DNA of 46,732 nt from an uncultured Lachnospiraceae bacterium (lineage in GTDB: Bacteria; Bacillota; Clostridia; Lachnospirales; Lachnospiraceae): positions 1-46,732 of the forward strand of contig CANCYR010000025.1 of assembly GCA_947382355.1 (NCBI GenBank), read 5' to 3'. The position numbers were made by a program, and so were the translations under genes. Under the pieces are notes generated by a model. That model did not search any database. It was not told the origin of the DNA and worked only from the letters and a program-made list of their open reading frames with translations. This document shows positions 8,114-18,211 of this stretch, piece by piece. How positions within the stretch are numbered: the stretch's first letter is position 1; the number at the start of each line of letters is the position of its first letter.

Positions 8114-9604
8114 CTATTGCTGTTTCAGTTGCTCTGCTTTTTCATTTAATGCGGTTACAAGAGCGGATACCTCTTGAACAATCTCACTGTTTTCTTCACT
8201 GCTTGTATAGGTTTCCGTAGCATGGGCAGATACTTCTTCCGTAATGGCAGAAATACTCTGAATGCTGTCCACAATACTTGCATTAGCGCTTGCTAATTCT
8301 TTAATGATGTTCACAAGGCTGTCTGCCTCTGTAAAAATATTGGCAGCCGTATTTTGTATCTGTTCAAAGTTTTTTGCGGTTTCTACTGCATAAGTATTTT
8401 GTATCTGGCTGTTTTGAATTACCTGATTGATTGCCTGCACCACTTCATTCAATGCTCCCGCTATATCTTCAATCAGTCCGGTAATGCTTACAGTTGCAGT
8501 GCTTGTCTGGTTTGCCAGATTGGAAATCTCTGAAGCCACAACCGAAAAGCCTCTTCCCGCTTCTCCTGCCCTTGCCGCCTCAATGCTTGCATTTAAGGCA
8601 AGAAGGCTTGTCTGGGTAGTAATATTATCAATCAGCTCAATAATGGACTGCATTTTCTCTGTATTTTCACTTAAAGCTCCCAGCTGTCCGGAAACCGCAT
8701 TGGTAGCCTGCTCAAAAATATTTACCTGCTCAATCAGCTGGTCCACTTTTTCTTTTCCGGCGCCAATAATATTTTCCGTGACATGAAGGTCATCGGATAT
8801 ATTTCCGGAAGCCGTTTCCACCTTTTCAATATAGCTTTGGATTTCTTCTGTTTTTAACAGCTGTACCTGAACTGCTTCTGCTGTATCAGTAGAGCCGGAG
8901 GAAACCTCCTGCATGGAACTGCGGATTGTTCCCACAGATTCACCAAGCGCATTCATCTTTTCCGTTACTAAAAGCACATTTTCATTGAAGCTCTTTGATA
9001 CATCCTGTATATTGTTAAGAAGACTTTCTATCTTTTCCTTTTCTTCATCCAGCTCCTCCATTTTCTGGCGGTTGATTTTAACCAGGACTCCCGTACAGAT
9101 AATGGAATATAAGGCAGCCATAATAATTACAGCCAGCTGAATTTCAAAATCCACAATATCCTGTCTGGAAACTTCTGTTGTAAGAAAGGTAACTACCAGC
9201 TTGCTCACATTAGTAACAACTGCTACCGCACCTATTACAATACTTAATTTTGAATTGGCATATACGCATATCACAATAATCATGGGAACAATATATGTAA
9301 ATGCTGCGCTTGATGTGGTGGTAAATAATACAAACACATAAAGAATGCAGTATCCGATACTGGAAACATATTGAATTTTTTCATCCTCTTTATTGTTCCT
9401 GTAAAGGAAGAAGCAGATAATTAAAGGAATCAGCAATATTGTGGAAAACAGAAGAATATACGGAATGGTCCGGTTTCCTTTTATGAATTCTACAATATAT
9501 GCTAATAACAGAACTCCTTCTATTCCCGAATAGCAATACAGCAATGTACGGTTTTTGGCAAGCTTCTCCGAATAATTTCTTGTTTTTCTTTCATTTTCAC
9601 TCAT
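8114..9604 (-). CDS. methyl-accepting chemotaxis-type receptor with a membrane-only sensor part
   Basis: A 496-residue protein. Residues 1–180 hold about six hydrophobic helices and no sizeable extracellular ligand domain. The rest is a long helical signalling domain. It contains the conserved hairpin tip, read as '[20 protein letters not shown]' then '[15 protein letters not shown]', which contacts CheA and CheW in known receptors. Methylation-helix-like Gln/Glu/Ala repeats flank the tip. GGGGGACG precedes the ATG. It sits between glyS (26-base gap) and alaS (21-base gap), an odd place for a receptor. No flagellar or che genes are in the window. The stimulus is unknown; sensing within or at the membrane is likely, given the lack of an outside domain. 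Confidence 0.9.
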   Translation of the reverse strand: MSENERKTRNYSEKLAKNRTLLYCYSGIEGVLLLAYIVEFIKGNRTIPYILLFSTILLIPLIICFFLYRNNKEDEKIQYVSSIGYCILYVFVLFTTTSSAAFTYIVPMIIVICVYANSKLSIVIGAVAVVTNVSKLVVTFLTTEVSRQDIVDFEIQLAVIIMAALYSIICTGVLVKINRQKMEELDEEKEKIESLLNNIQDVSKSFNENVLLVTEKMNALGESVGTIRSSMQEVSSGSTDTAEAVQVQLLKTEEIQSYIEKVETASGNISDDLHVTENIIGAGKEKVDQLIEQVNIFEQATNAVSGQLGALSENTEKMQSIIELIDNITTQTSLLALNASIEAARAGEAGRGFSVVASEISNLANQTSTATVSITGLIEDIAGALNEVVQAINQVIQNSQIQNTYAVETAKNFEQIQNTAANIFTEADSLVNIIKELASANASIVDSIQSISAITEEVSAHATETYTSSEENSEIVQEVSALVTALNEKAEQLKQQ

Positions 9605-9630
9605 GGCACGTCCCCCAATAAAAGTTTTTA

Positions 9631-11019
9631 TTAGAATGTAAACTTATCTGCAAAATACGCATCCAGGTCTTCTATCTTCACCCGTTCCTGTTCCATGGAG
9701 TCCCTGAATCTGACTGTTACTGCATGGTCCTCTTCTGAATCAAAATCATAAGTCACACAGAAAGGAGTTCCGATTTCATCCTGTCTTCTATATCGTTTCC
9801 CGATATTTCCTCTGTCGTCAAATTCACAATTATACTTTTTAGAAAGCTCCAAGAAAATCTTTTCAGCCCCCTCATTTAATTTTTTGGAAAGGGGAAGCAC
9901 GCCTATTTTTACAGGAGCAAGTGCCGGATGGAAATGAAGAACGGTCCGCATATCCCCTTCCCCGATTTCTTCCTCATCATAAGCTGCGCATAAAAATGCC
10001 AGAACCACACGGTCTGCTCCAAGGGAAGGCTCAATTACATACGGCACATATTTTACAGCCTTCTGGTCGTCAAAATAAGACATATCCTGTCCTGACGTGT
10101 TCTGGTGCTGTGTCAGGTCATAATCAGTCCTGTCCGCAATGCCCCAGAGCTCACCCCAGCCAAAGGGGAAAAGGAATTCAATATCAGTAGTTGCTTTGGA
10201 ATAGAAGGATAGCTCCTCAGCGTCATGGTCTCTTACCCGCATTTCCTCATCCTTCATGCCAAGGGATTTGAGCCAGTCGATACAAAACTGCTTCCAATAG
10301 GCAAACCATTCCAAATCCGTATCCGGCTCACAGAAGAATTCCAGCTCCATCTGCTCGAACTCCCTTGTACGGAAGGTAAAGTTTCCGGGAGTTATTTCAT
10401 TTCTAAAGGATTTACCAATCTGACCGATGCCAAAAGGAATCTTCTTTCTGGAGGTTCTCTGCACATTCTTAAAGTTCACAAAAATACCCTGGGCAGTTTC
10501 CGGCCTTAAGTATACCGTATTCTTGGCATCCTCCGTAACCCCCTGAAAGGTTTTGAACATCAGGTTGAACTGGCGGATATCCGTAAAGTTATGCTTGCCG
10601 CAGGTAGGGCACGGCACCTGATTGGCTTCAATAAACTCTTTCATCTTTTCCTGAGACCAGCCGTCAATGGAAGAATCCAGCGTGATTTCGTGCTCTTTTG
10701 CAAAATCCTCAATAATATTATCCGCACGGAAACGTTCATGACATTCCTTACAATCCATCAACGGGTCAGAGAAACCGCCCAAATGACCGGATGCCACCCA
10801 TGCCTGAGGATTCATTAAAATCGCACAGTCCACACCTACATTATACTGATTTTCCATAATGAATTTCTGCCACCATGCGCGTTTTACGTTATTTTTCAAC
10901 TCCACGCCAAGATTTCCATAATCCCATGTATTGGCAAGGCCGCCGTAAATTTCCGAACCGGGATAAACAAATCCTCTTGCCTTTGCCAATGCCACAATTT
11001 TTTCCATTGATTTTTCCAT
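9631..11019 (-). CDS. glyS: glycyl-tRNA synthetase, single-chain class II (alpha2) type
   Basis: A 462-residue enzyme charging tRNA-Gly. It begins '[20 protein letters not shown]' then [18 protein letters not shown], typical of the dimeric archaeal/eukaryotic-like GlyRS found in some Firmicutes, rather than the GlyQ/GlyS two-subunit enzyme. Class II motifs are visible, such as '[20 protein letters not shown]' (motif 2) and '[14 protein letters not shown]' (motif 3). Zinc-ligand-like cysteines are in 'CKECHERF' and 'CPTCGKHNF'. The anticodon-binding domain is at the C-terminus. GAGAGG lies before the ATG. Position downstream of recO follows the conserved Firmicutes era–recO–gly order. Confidence 0.97.
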   Translation of the reverse strand: MEKSMEKIVALAKARGFVYPGSEIYGGLANTWDYGNLGVELKNNVKRAWWQKFIMENQYNVGVDCAILMNPQAWVASGHLGGFSDPLMDCKECHERFRADNIIEDFAKEHEITLDSSIDGWSQEKMKEFIEANQVPCPTCGKHNFTDIRQFNLMFKTFQGVTEDAKNTVYLRPETAQGIFVNFKNVQRTSRKKIPFGIGQIGKSFRNEITPGNFTFRTREFEQMELEFFCEPDTDLEWFAYWKQFCIDWLKSLGMKDEEMRVRDHDAEELSFYSKATTDIEFLFPFGWGELWGIADRTDYDLTQHQNTSGQDMSYFDDQKAVKYVPYVIEPSLGADRVVLAFLCAAYDEEEIGEGDMRTVLHFHPALAPVKIGVLPLSKKLNEGAEKIFLELSKKYNCEFDDRGNIGKRYRRQDEIGTPFCVTYDFDSEEDHAVTVRFRDSMEQERVKIEDLDAYFADKFTF

Positions 11020-11046
11020 ATTCTTTTCCTCTCTTTGTCCAGTCTG

Positions 11047-11652
11047 TTATTCATACATCAGGTAAAACGTTCCTGTCATGCCCTCTTCATTATCAGCAAC
11101 AGCTTCTTTCTTTCCCTCTACAGTCATGCCGCTGCTTATATAGGAAATCTTTCCGTTTACACGGACATGCACCGGTTCTTCAAAAATAACTATCTTCATG
11201 CTGCCCTTTTCCAGAACATCTGCTTTTCCCATAGCGGCGCCTTCTCCCGATACATTTTTCATATCCACAAATTCATATCCTGCCTCATATGCTTCTGATA
11301 CGGTTCCTGCAAAAAAGGTTTCTTCATTAAAGCCCGCATAATCTTCAAAAGAGGCATATTCCAGATAAACCTTAACCTTTTTATCCTCTGTCACCTCATA
11401 GGTCTCCAAAGTAACTCTGCCCTCGCCTGCTTTCGCATTATAGGCTGCAATTTCCTCCTCCAGCATTGCCTTTAACTCTTCGCTTACATATTTGGAATCG
11501 CTGAAATCCTCTATGATGGCTCCTAAAACGCTTCCATCCTTTTTTACTACAATTGTATTCCGCTCAATGTTTCCCGTGTTGCTGCAGCCACTTAAAAACA
11601 TTGCCGCCAAAACCATGGAAACAAGCAGTAATCCTCTTATTTTTCTTTTCAT
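11047..11652 (-). CDS. predicted lipoprotein of unknown function
   Basis: A 201-residue exported protein with a clear lipoprotein signal (MKRKIRGLLLVSMVLAAMFL, lipobox SGC near residue 23). The mature part begins GNIERNTIVVKKDGSVLGAI and has a mixed alpha/beta composition rich in Glu, Lys and Val, without a catalytic motif I recognise. GGGAGGAG precedes the ATG. It lies between recO and glyS on the same strand with gaps of 79 and 27 bases, so it is probably part of that operon. It should be anchored on the outer face of the membrane. No function is assigned. Confidence 0.8.
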   Translation of the reverse strand: MKRKIRGLLLVSMVLAAMFLSGCSNTGNIERNTIVVKKDGSVLGAIIEDFSDSKYVSEELKAMLEEEIAAYNAKAGEGRVTLETYEVTEDKKVKVYLEYASFEDYAGFNEETFFAGTVSEAYEAGYEFVDMKNVSGEGAAMGKADVLEKGSMKIVIFEEPVHVRVNGKISYISSGMTVEGKKEAVADNEEGMTGTFYLMYE

Positions 11653-11731
11653 AATCTCCTCCCGCCGGTACTTCCGTACTAATTTTTCCTCAATATAGGA
11701 AAACCTGCTTAAATATTATAACGAAATCAGA

Positions 11732-12481
11732 TTACTTTTTCAACCTACAATTTTGCAAGATTTCAAGGCTTTTGAAATTTCTTCCGATATAATTTTTCCG
11801 ATACTCCTCCGCTGCTTTCTCAAACTCCTTAAAAACAGGCTCCGACAGCGTAAAGGTATACAATTTTTCAATGGAACTGTTTGTTACATAGTCAATGGCA
11901 TAAACAGTATCCGGCTGCATGGCATCTTTATGAAGAGGCCCCGGGAACTCTCCGTTGACCACCAATACTTTCATTTCAAATATGTATTGGACAAGCTCCG
12001 GCTTTAAGGAAGGAACAGAAAGCGCCTTCAGCGACTGGTATAACAATTTCAGCATCTGCCTTTCATCATTATTTTCCCTTGTATAATAATCAGCCACCTC
12101 TAAAAAATACATGCCAAAAAATGCCCCGTCCAAATCTTCCCTCAAATCTTTAAAATAATTGGAAATATCCGCTTCCATTAAATTGTAAGAGGTTTTCCCT
12201 TCATAAAGCTTGAACCTGCCAAATGAAAAAGGATTGGTGGCACCTGCAAGACGGCTTCCGGGCCGTCTTGTTCCTTTTGCAAATGCCCCAATCTTTCCTC
12301 GTTCCTTTGTAAGTATTGTAATCCTTCTGTCATAATCTCCCACCGGCATGGATTTTATCACCAGTCCGGTTACTAAAACAAATTCCTGCATTGCCTTTTC
12401 TGCTCCTTCCGGCAAATCCGGATAATCTTTTCTTTCTTCTGCATCTTCTGGATATTTTGATTTCTTATCTGTACTTTCCAA
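11732..12481 (-). CDS. recO: DNA repair protein RecO
   Basis: RecO helps load RecA onto SSB-coated DNA in the RecFOR pathway. The family signature is 'VTGLVIKSMPVGDYDRRITI' then 'LTKERGKIGAFAKGTRRPGS', followed by 'NPFSFGRFKLYEG', i.e. the N-terminal OB fold. The rest is the helical domain; the zinc-finger cysteines of some RecOs are not evident. The start is uncertain. The frame opens at a TTG (12481) only 4 bases after the yqzL stop, giving 249 residues with an acidic 30-residue extension. The internal ATG at 12391 (MQEFVLVTG, with GGAAGGAG upstream) gives the family-typical start and 219 residues. Neighbours era and yqzL support the call. Confidence 0.93.
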   Translation of the reverse strand: MESTDKKSKYPEDAEERKDYPDLPEGAEKAMQEFVLVTGLVIKSMPVGDYDRRITILTKERGKIGAFAKGTRRPGSRLAGATNPFSFGRFKLYEGKTSYNLMEADISNYFKDLREDLDGAFFGMYFLEVADYYTRENNDERQMLKLLYQSLKALSVPSLKPELVQYIFEMKVLVVNGEFPGPLHKDAMQPDTVYAIDYVTNSSIEKLYTFTLSEPVFKEFEKAAEEYRKNYIGRNFKSLEILQNCRLKK

Positions 12482-12484
12482 TGC

Positions 12485-12637
12485 CTACCAGTACCTTTCG
12501 ATACTGTGCCGTTCCTCTTCTCTTACCATAGCCTCTGTTTTCAGCTTTTCACTGTCCCTTGTGCTGTTTTTATAGGTAAGATAATCCTCTACTCTGCCGG
12601 TTTTAAAAAAGTCTCTTTTTTCCTCTGTCTCTTTCAT
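12485..12637 (-). CDS. yqzL: YqzL-like small protein
   Basis: A 50-residue protein beginning MKETEEKRDFFKTGRVEDYL. The segment FFKTGRVEDYLTYK resembles the core of Bacillus YqzL, which lies between era and recO just as here. GGGAGG stands before the ATG, and the stop lies 4 bases before the first possible recO start. The C-terminal half is charged and helical. The function of YqzL is unknown. Gene order carries much of the assignment, since the protein is short. Confidence 0.75.
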   Translation of the reverse strand: MKETEEKRDFFKTGRVEDYLTYKNSTRDSEKLKTEAMVREEERHSIERYW

Positions 12638-12650
12638 CTTCCGCCTCCCA

Positions 12651-12886
12651 GGAATCTTTGTGACAGTTCAGACAGCTGCTTTCCCCGGGTTGCCGTGACA
12701 GGCTTTTCGTAGAGAATGATTTCTAAAGGAGCCCTTATAAAATCGCCAGCGCTTAGCGAGGTTCTTTCGAGCTTAGCACTGCTGCGTTTTTATCAGAGCG
12801 GGAGCGTGGCGACGTAGAAACATTCTCTACAAAAAGCCTGTCACGACAACCCGGGGAAAGCAGCTGTCTGAACTGTTACGAATCTT
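12651..12886. repeat. foldback repeat family A, copy 1
   Basis: A long inverted repeat fills the gap between era and yqzL. The arms 12660–12724 and 12817–12878 are complementary over about 62 bases with few mismatches (for example CAGCTGCTTTCCCCGGGTTG on the left) and fade out over a further ~8 bases on each side. The central 92 bases (12725–12816) form the family A core in reverse orientation to the other copies. The core has a stem CAGTGCTAAG/CTAAGCGCTG and an A/T-rich stem ATAAAA…TTTTAT. The distal arms share no sequence with those of other copies. It has no T-tail, so it is not a simple terminator, and no open frame runs through it. Confidence 0.85.
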
Positions 12887-13010
12887 TTTTCTTTTTCTGC
12901 ATTTCCACAATTCTAGGATTTGCTTTTTCAAAGATTCTATGCTGGGATTTTTCGGCAGTAAGATTTTGGAAGAAACAAAATTACCAACTGTTTTTTAAGT
13001 TTTCCAGCTC

Positions 13011-13919
13011 TTAAAATTCTTCTTCATTTTTGTTATAACCGAAATTTTTTAAAAGAAAATCACTGTCCCGCCAGTCCTTTTTTACTTTTACCCAAAGCTG
13101 CAGATTTACCTGACTTTCCAACAGTTCTTCGATTTCATATCTGGCATTGGAACCGATTTTTTTAAGCATGGCGCCGCCTTTTCCAATAATAATTCCCTTA
13201 TGGGATTCTTTTTCACAGATGATGGTCGCCTGAATTTCCACGATTTTTTTCTTGAATTTCATGGAATCAATAGATACTGCGATGCCATGAGGGATTTCCT
13301 CATCCAGCGCATGAAGTGCCTTTTCCCGAATCAGTTCTGCTACAATCTGCCTCTGGGGCTGGTCCGTTATGGTGTCCTCATCATAAAACATGGGACCATA
13401 TGGAAGATATTTAAAAATACAGGAAATCAACTCATCCGTATTTTCTCCTTTTTTTGCGGAAACCGGAACGATTTCCGCAAAGTCAAATTCCTTCCGGTAT
13501 GTGTCAATAAAAGAAAATACCTCTTCTCTCTTTACCGTATCGATTTTATTGATTACCAGGATAACCGGGACATTTACCTTTTGAAGCTGTCCGATAATGT
13601 GCTTATCTCCCGCCCCGATAAAATTGCCCGGTTCCACCAGCCATAAAATCACGTCCACTTCCTTTAAGGTTTTAGAGGCTACATTTACCATATAGTCTCC
13701 CAGCTTGTTTTTTGCCTTATGGATGCCGGGAGTGTCTAAAAAAACAATCTGCCCTTCCTCACAGGTATATACCGTCTGTATCCGGTTTCTGGTTGTCTGG
13801 GGCTTATTGGAGGTAATGGCAATCTTCTGGCCGATTAACTGATTCATCAAAGTGGATTTTCCCACATTAGGCCTGCCAATCAATGTGGCAAAGCCTGTTC
13901 TTAGCTGTTTTTCCATCAT
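13011..13919 (-). CDS. era: GTPase Era
   Basis: A 302-residue ribosome-assembly GTPase that binds 16S rRNA near its 3' end. G1 is GRPNVGKS (residues 15–22), the TTR of switch I is in 'NKPQTTRNRIQTVY', G3 is DTPGIH (about 62–67) and G4 is NKID. A C-terminal KH domain contains IIGKGGAMLKKIGS. A double ATG marks the start, with AGGGA a short way upstream. The era–yqzL–recO order is standard in Firmicutes, but here the family A foldback repeat separates era from yqzL, which could affect read-through. Confidence 0.98.
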   Translation of the reverse strand: MMEKQLRTGFATLIGRPNVGKSTLMNQLIGQKIAITSNKPQTTRNRIQTVYTCEEGQIVFLDTPGIHKAKNKLGDYMVNVASKTLKEVDVILWLVEPGNFIGAGDKHIIGQLQKVNVPVILVINKIDTVKREEVFSFIDTYRKEFDFAEIVPVSAKKGENTDELISCIFKYLPYGPMFYDEDTITDQPQRQIVAELIREKALHALDEEIPHGIAVSIDSMKFKKKIVEIQATIICEKESHKGIIIGKGGAMLKKIGSNARYEIEELLESQVNLQLWVKVKKDWRDSDFLLKNFGYNKNEEEF

Positions 13920-13987
13920 TCTATTTATCCCTGTCTGTTATGAAATTCTTATTTTCCTGTATGTGTATGCTATTTCTGTCGTTGTCT

Positions 13988-15034
13988 TTATTTTCCATCA
14001 TTGCCAAAGTCCTGACTTTCCTTTGGCAATGTGCCGCTCATGGCATTTCCTCTTGAAGCCTGCAGGGCCTGCTGCCTTTTTTCCGCCTTTTTCTGGTTTC
14101 TTTTAATGATTCCCTTTACAATCAGAATGAATATGAAAATAATAAGGCCCCATAGTAAAAAATACGGCAGTACAATAACTAAACCGATTACAAAATTCTT
14201 TATGCCTCTGCCAATCTGATAAACGCTGTTTACAAACCCGTCTTTCATTTTCTCCATAGCGGACTGGGGAGCTACAGGCGTTACCCGCTCCACTTCCTGT
14301 ACATCCAGATAAACAGTAGCATAATCCACAAGATTGTCATATGTACGCAGCTGTGATTCCATATTCTCTAACTGGTAACGGATTTCTGTGAGCCTGCTTT
14401 CCAGCGCTACGATTGTTTCTATGGAATCCGCCTGCTCCAAAAGGGTGGTCAGACGCTCCTGCTCAATCTTTAAAGTCTTCTTTTTGCTTTCCAAATCCAC
14501 ATAGTCTAAAGTAACATCATCCACGCTTTCATTTTTATCCAGCACATTGGATATGCTGGAAACCTCTGTAACGAATTCATCCAGCCTGTCTGCCGGAATC
14601 CTTGCCGTAAAGCTGGCGCTTCTGGTACTGTCATAGCTTGCCTGAATGCTTTTTCCGCTGACATAAGCTTTTTCCATATAACCCCCAAGAGCTTCCACCT
14701 TTTCCGTCAGCTTTTTGGTCAATGCCTCAAACTCTTCCGTTTCCACGGTCATATCCACATTTTTAATCAGCTTTCTGTTATCGGCAACCTGTTTCCCTGA
14801 TTCCTCTGCCATGCCTTTGCTTCCGCTTCCTTCGCCGGCATCTTCCGTTGCAGCATCTGCCATTACGTCTTCTTCATATATGTCATCTGTTGCATAGCTG
14901 TTTTCATAAGGCGCGCTGCCAGTCTCCGTTGCTGATTCTGTTGAATATCCCTTACTTCCACTTCCGCAAGCCGTCAGTAAGCAGCAGGCAATGAGCAGGC
15001 CGCTTCCAAGTATCATTGATTTTTTCTTTTTCAT
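13988..15034 (-). CDS. DUF4349 lipoprotein with C-terminal membrane helix
   Basis: A 348-residue protein with a lipoprotein signal (MKKKKSMILGSGLLIACCLL, lipobox TAC). A low-complexity Ser/Glu/Asp linker follows, then a beta-rich part 'NRKLIKNVDMTVETEEFEAL'. A coiled coil around 'LKIEQERLTTLLEQADSIET' and 'LESRLTEIRYQLENMESQLR' leads to a long hydrophobic helix near residue 285–310 and a basic tail. This layout matches the DUF4349 family, common in Firmicutes and of unknown function. Both ends should be membrane-linked with the coiled coil outside. GGGAGG precedes the ATG. It lies between the M16C peptidase gene and era. Confidence 0.85.
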   Translation of the reverse strand: MKKKKSMILGSGLLIACCLLTACGSGSKGYSTESATETGSAPYENSYATDDIYEEDVMADAATEDAGEGSGSKGMAEESGKQVADNRKLIKNVDMTVETEEFEALTKKLTEKVEALGGYMEKAYVSGKSIQASYDSTRSASFTARIPADRLDEFVTEVSSISNVLDKNESVDDVTLDYVDLESKKKTLKIEQERLTTLLEQADSIETIVALESRLTEIRYQLENMESQLRTYDNLVDYATVYLDVQEVERVTPVAPQSAMEKMKDGFVNSVYQIGRGIKNFVIGLVIVLPYFLLWGLIIFIFILIVKGIIKRNQKKAEKRQQALQASRGNAMSGTLPKESQDFGNDGK

Positions 15035-15206
15035 ATAGCTTTCCTCCCATATTTAACGTTTTCAGACAATTGCAAAAACATACCCCTGCGCCTATTTGTC
15101 TGTCCTGCCGGATAAACCACCGCAGGCAGGGTGTTTTGCAATCGCCTGCTCATGTTATATGCTCCTATATTTATATACGGATAGAAACGCCTGCATTTAT
15201 GATCAT

Positions 15207-18128
15207 TTAGTGAAATAAATTTTCCACTTCCATAAATAATTCCGCATTTTGATTGATAGCTTCTTCATTTCCCACTACGCAGATACAGTCATAATCCACA
15301 AATGCATCTATATATCGGGCAAGGCTGCGGATTACCTGTTCATCCACTGCTAAAAGCTCATCTCTTTCCTTTTGCTCCTCTTCCAGAGTAACCTGACACA
15401 TATAAGCAGCCATGCTCCTGTTTCCCTTTGCTGCCGGAGTCTTTGGCGCATCCAGCTCGCTTAATGCACCGATAATGAATTTGGTAACAGTTCTTTCATC
15501 TGCCTGAAAATTCTTTATAAACTCTGCAGCCTGTTTATAAACCTGCAGGGTCTTTTCCAGATTAGGGTCCCTGTAGGATACAAAACAGCAGTCCCCGCTT
15601 TTTCCAAAGCTGCTCATACAGCCGTATGCGCCGCCTTTTACCCTTACATTGTTCCAAAGGTATTCATATCCCATAATAACCTTTAACACCTTTAAGGCTC
15701 CGGTATAAGAGAGCCCTTTTTTCAAATAGCTTCCTGCCAGCGCCACATATTGTATGCCTGCCGAAGTCTTAAAGCCTTCATTTTTCTTTACAGGTGCCAT
15801 GGAAAAGCCTGTCTTTTCTATTTCCTCCTGATACAGCTTGTTTTTAAAGCCTGTCACATATTTTTTTGCTTCCAAAAGCCCTTCTTTCGTTCCCGTATAA
15901 TCCAGCATAAGATTTTCCGGTCTGAAAAGCAGCTTTCTTACTTTTTCCAGATTGGCAATCAGCTTTTCTTTTTCCTGCTCAAAGTCCTCATCCAGTCTTT
16001 CCAGCAGACGATAAAAAGGGATTCCCGTTATCTGCTCAGAGGCAGCCGCCGTTTTGGAGAAATAGGACATGGAACGGACCGAAGCAAGTGAATGCCCGGA
16101 GCTAATCATAACAGCCTGCATTTTTGCCTTCAATTCCCGAATCAGCTCCAGCAGACGCTTTTCATCCAAAAGCTTTGTGGTAAAGAGGATTTCTTCTACT
16201 AACTCATAAGTCTTATCCGTATTTTCGTATAAGGTCTTTGCCTTAATTTCAAAAGTCAGCTTGAATTCATCCAGATTTTTGCTGTTTACATAAGTATTTA
16301 CAACCGGCACGATTCCTCCGGTGGCAATATTCACCTCATTGAACAGCTCCCCGTACCCATAATGCTCCGTATTCATAAATCCCAATATATTTTTCAATAA
16401 TCCCATATAGGGAAGAAGTTCATTGGACACATATTTTGCATCAAAAACAAACCGCAGATAGGATACGCCGTTTGTAAAAATGTCATGGGACAATACTTTT
16501 ACATCCTCTGTCTCTTCTACTTTGTTGATAAAAGGCTCCGCCTCTTTTTTCATATCCTCTCTCTTCAGAAGGGGGATTTTTTTCAAATCTTCCTCCGGCG
16601 ATTCTGTCTCCTGATAGGAAATCAGCGCATTTGTTTCAGATACAAGTTTCTCCGCCTGCTCATCTGTCAGGGAGTGTTTGTATTCATCCAGCTTTTTTTG
16701 CAACACCTGATCCATTTCCTTGGTAAGTCCTGCCACAGGCACTACGGTAATGGTCACCTTATGGGTGTTTTGAAGCAGATATTTCTCTACCAGCCCTTCA
16801 AAATAATCTGTGTCGATTTTTTCCTTTAAAGTCCGGAAGGTTGCATTGGCTTCAATGTGATAAAAAGGAGCTTTCTCATCATAGAGCCAGCTGTCCAGTG
16901 CCTGCAGTCCATACATAAGTCCCTTTGGATAAGAGCCGAAATCCGCTTCCTTATACTTAAATTCATAAAAATTCAGGCCTGCCTTCAATGCCCGTTTGTC
17001 AATTCCGTTTTTTACCTGCTCTTTAAGAACTTCTTCTATTGTCTTTATAAATTCCTCTTTATCCTTTTCGTTGGCATTTTTTGCCACAATGGAAAAATAT
17101 GGCTGGTAGATGCCGTTTTCAAAAAGGCTGTATACATCCTGTCCGATATTTTTATCAATCAGTGCCTGTTTCACAGGAGCTCCGGGAGCCGAGCAAAGCA
17201 CATAATCCAATATGGAAAATGCCACATAAAGCTCTCTGTCAAGGCTTGTTCCCACTACAGTGTTGTAGGATAAGTAAGTTGCATTTTCCAGTGATTCATT
17301 TTCTGTAACCGAATACTGCTCCGTAAAATCCATGGGCTTTTCAAAGGCTTCCTGAGTGCCAATGGTAGAATCGATTTCCAGATAATCAAAGTGGCTTAAA
17401 TAGTGTTCATCTATCCACGCCAGCTTTTCTGCCATATCCATTTTGCCGTAGAGGTAAATATAGCTGTTGGATGGATGATAATATTTTCTGTGGAAATCTA
17501 AAAACTGCTCATAGGTCAAATCCGGAATATGCTTTGGGTCCCCTCCCGATTCATTTCCGTATGCAGTATCCGGAAACAGGGAATTGAAAATCTCTCTGTC
17601 CAGCACGTCATCCGGTGAGGAAAAGGCTCCCTTCATTTCATTGTATACTACCCCGTTGTATTTTAAGCTGTCTGTCTCCTCTTCCAAATGATAGTGCCAG
17701 CCCTCCTGCATGAAAATCTTCGGTTCGGAATAGATATTTGGATAAAATACCGCATCCAGATATACATGCATCAGATTCTGAAAGTCCTTATCATTGCAGC
17801 TGGCTACCGGATATACGGTTTTATCCGGATAGGTCATGGCATTTAAAAAGGTATTTAAGGAACCTTTTGCTAACTCCACAAAGGGATCCTTGGAGGGAAA
17901 GCTTTTGGAACCGCACAGCACAGAGTGCTCCAAAATATGGGCTACTCCGGTACTGTCCGCCGGAGGAGTGCGGAAGCCGATGTAGAATACTTTGTTTTCA
18001 TCGTCGTTTTCCAGAAGGACGACTTTGGCTCCGGTCTTTTTATGCTTCATTATTCTTCCGTAGGAATTTAAATCTTTGATTTCTCTTGCTTCGATTGTTT
18101 CGTAAGCGCTTAGCTGGTCTATTTTCAT
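15207..18128 (-). CDS. M16C-family zinc metallopeptidase (presequence protease-like)
   Basis: A 973-residue peptidase of the insulinase superfamily, PreP/Cym1 type, which cuts unfolded peptides inside a closed chamber. The inverted zinc motif HILEH lies at residues 64–68 in 'GVAHILEHSVLCGSKSFP'. The downstream ligand region is 'NGVVYNEMKGAFSSP'. Length and the M16C-associated central domain fit the single-chain four-domain form. No signal peptide is present, so it should be cytoplasmic. AAAGGAA lies before the ATG. A family A foldback repeat (18212–18364) lies in its upstream region and could influence expression. Confidence 0.93.
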   Translation of the reverse strand: MKIDQLSAYETIEAREIKDLNSYGRIMKHKKTGAKVVLLENDDENKVFYIGFRTPPADSTGVAHILEHSVLCGSKSFPSKDPFVELAKGSLNTFLNAMTYPDKTVYPVASCNDKDFQNLMHVYLDAVFYPNIYSEPKIFMQEGWHYHLEEETDSLKYNGVVYNEMKGAFSSPDDVLDREIFNSLFPDTAYGNESGGDPKHIPDLTYEQFLDFHRKYYHPSNSYIYLYGKMDMAEKLAWIDEHYLSHFDYLEIDSTIGTQEAFEKPMDFTEQYSVTENESLENATYLSYNTVVGTSLDRELYVAFSILDYVLCSAPGAPVKQALIDKNIGQDVYSLFENGIYQPYFSIVAKNANEKDKEEFIKTIEEVLKEQVKNGIDKRALKAGLNFYEFKYKEADFGSYPKGLMYGLQALDSWLYDEKAPFYHIEANATFRTLKEKIDTDYFEGLVEKYLLQNTHKVTITVVPVAGLTKEMDQVLQKKLDEYKHSLTDEQAEKLVSETNALISYQETESPEEDLKKIPLLKREDMKKEAEPFINKVEETEDVKVLSHDIFTNGVSYLRFVFDAKYVSNELLPYMGLLKNILGFMNTEHYGYGELFNEVNIATGGIVPVVNTYVNSKNLDEFKLTFEIKAKTLYENTDKTYELVEEILFTTKLLDEKRLLELIRELKAKMQAVMISSGHSLASVRSMSYFSKTAAASEQITGIPFYRLLERLDEDFEQEKEKLIANLEKVRKLLFRPENLMLDYTGTKEGLLEAKKYVTGFKNKLYQEEIEKTGFSMAPVKKNEGFKTSAGIQYVALAGSYLKKGLSYTGALKVLKVIMGYEYLWNNVRVKGGAYGCMSSFGKSGDCCFVSYRDPNLEKTLQVYKQAAEFIKNFQADERTVTKFIIGALSELDAPKTPAAKGNRSMAAYMCQVTLEEEQKERDELLAVDEQVIRSLARYIDAFVDYDCICVVGNEEAINQNAELFMEVENLFH

Positions 18129-18211
18129 TGATGGTTTTGTTTCCTTTCCGTTTTGTTTCTGCGATATGTTGTTTAGTATACCACTTTTTTCTAATTTTAG
18201 AAAGAGAAAAA

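Noticed and set aside
12660-12878. Family A copy 1 as an ordinary transcription terminator
   Set aside because: Arms are over 60 bases with a 92-base structured centre and there is no clear T-tail directly after the stem.
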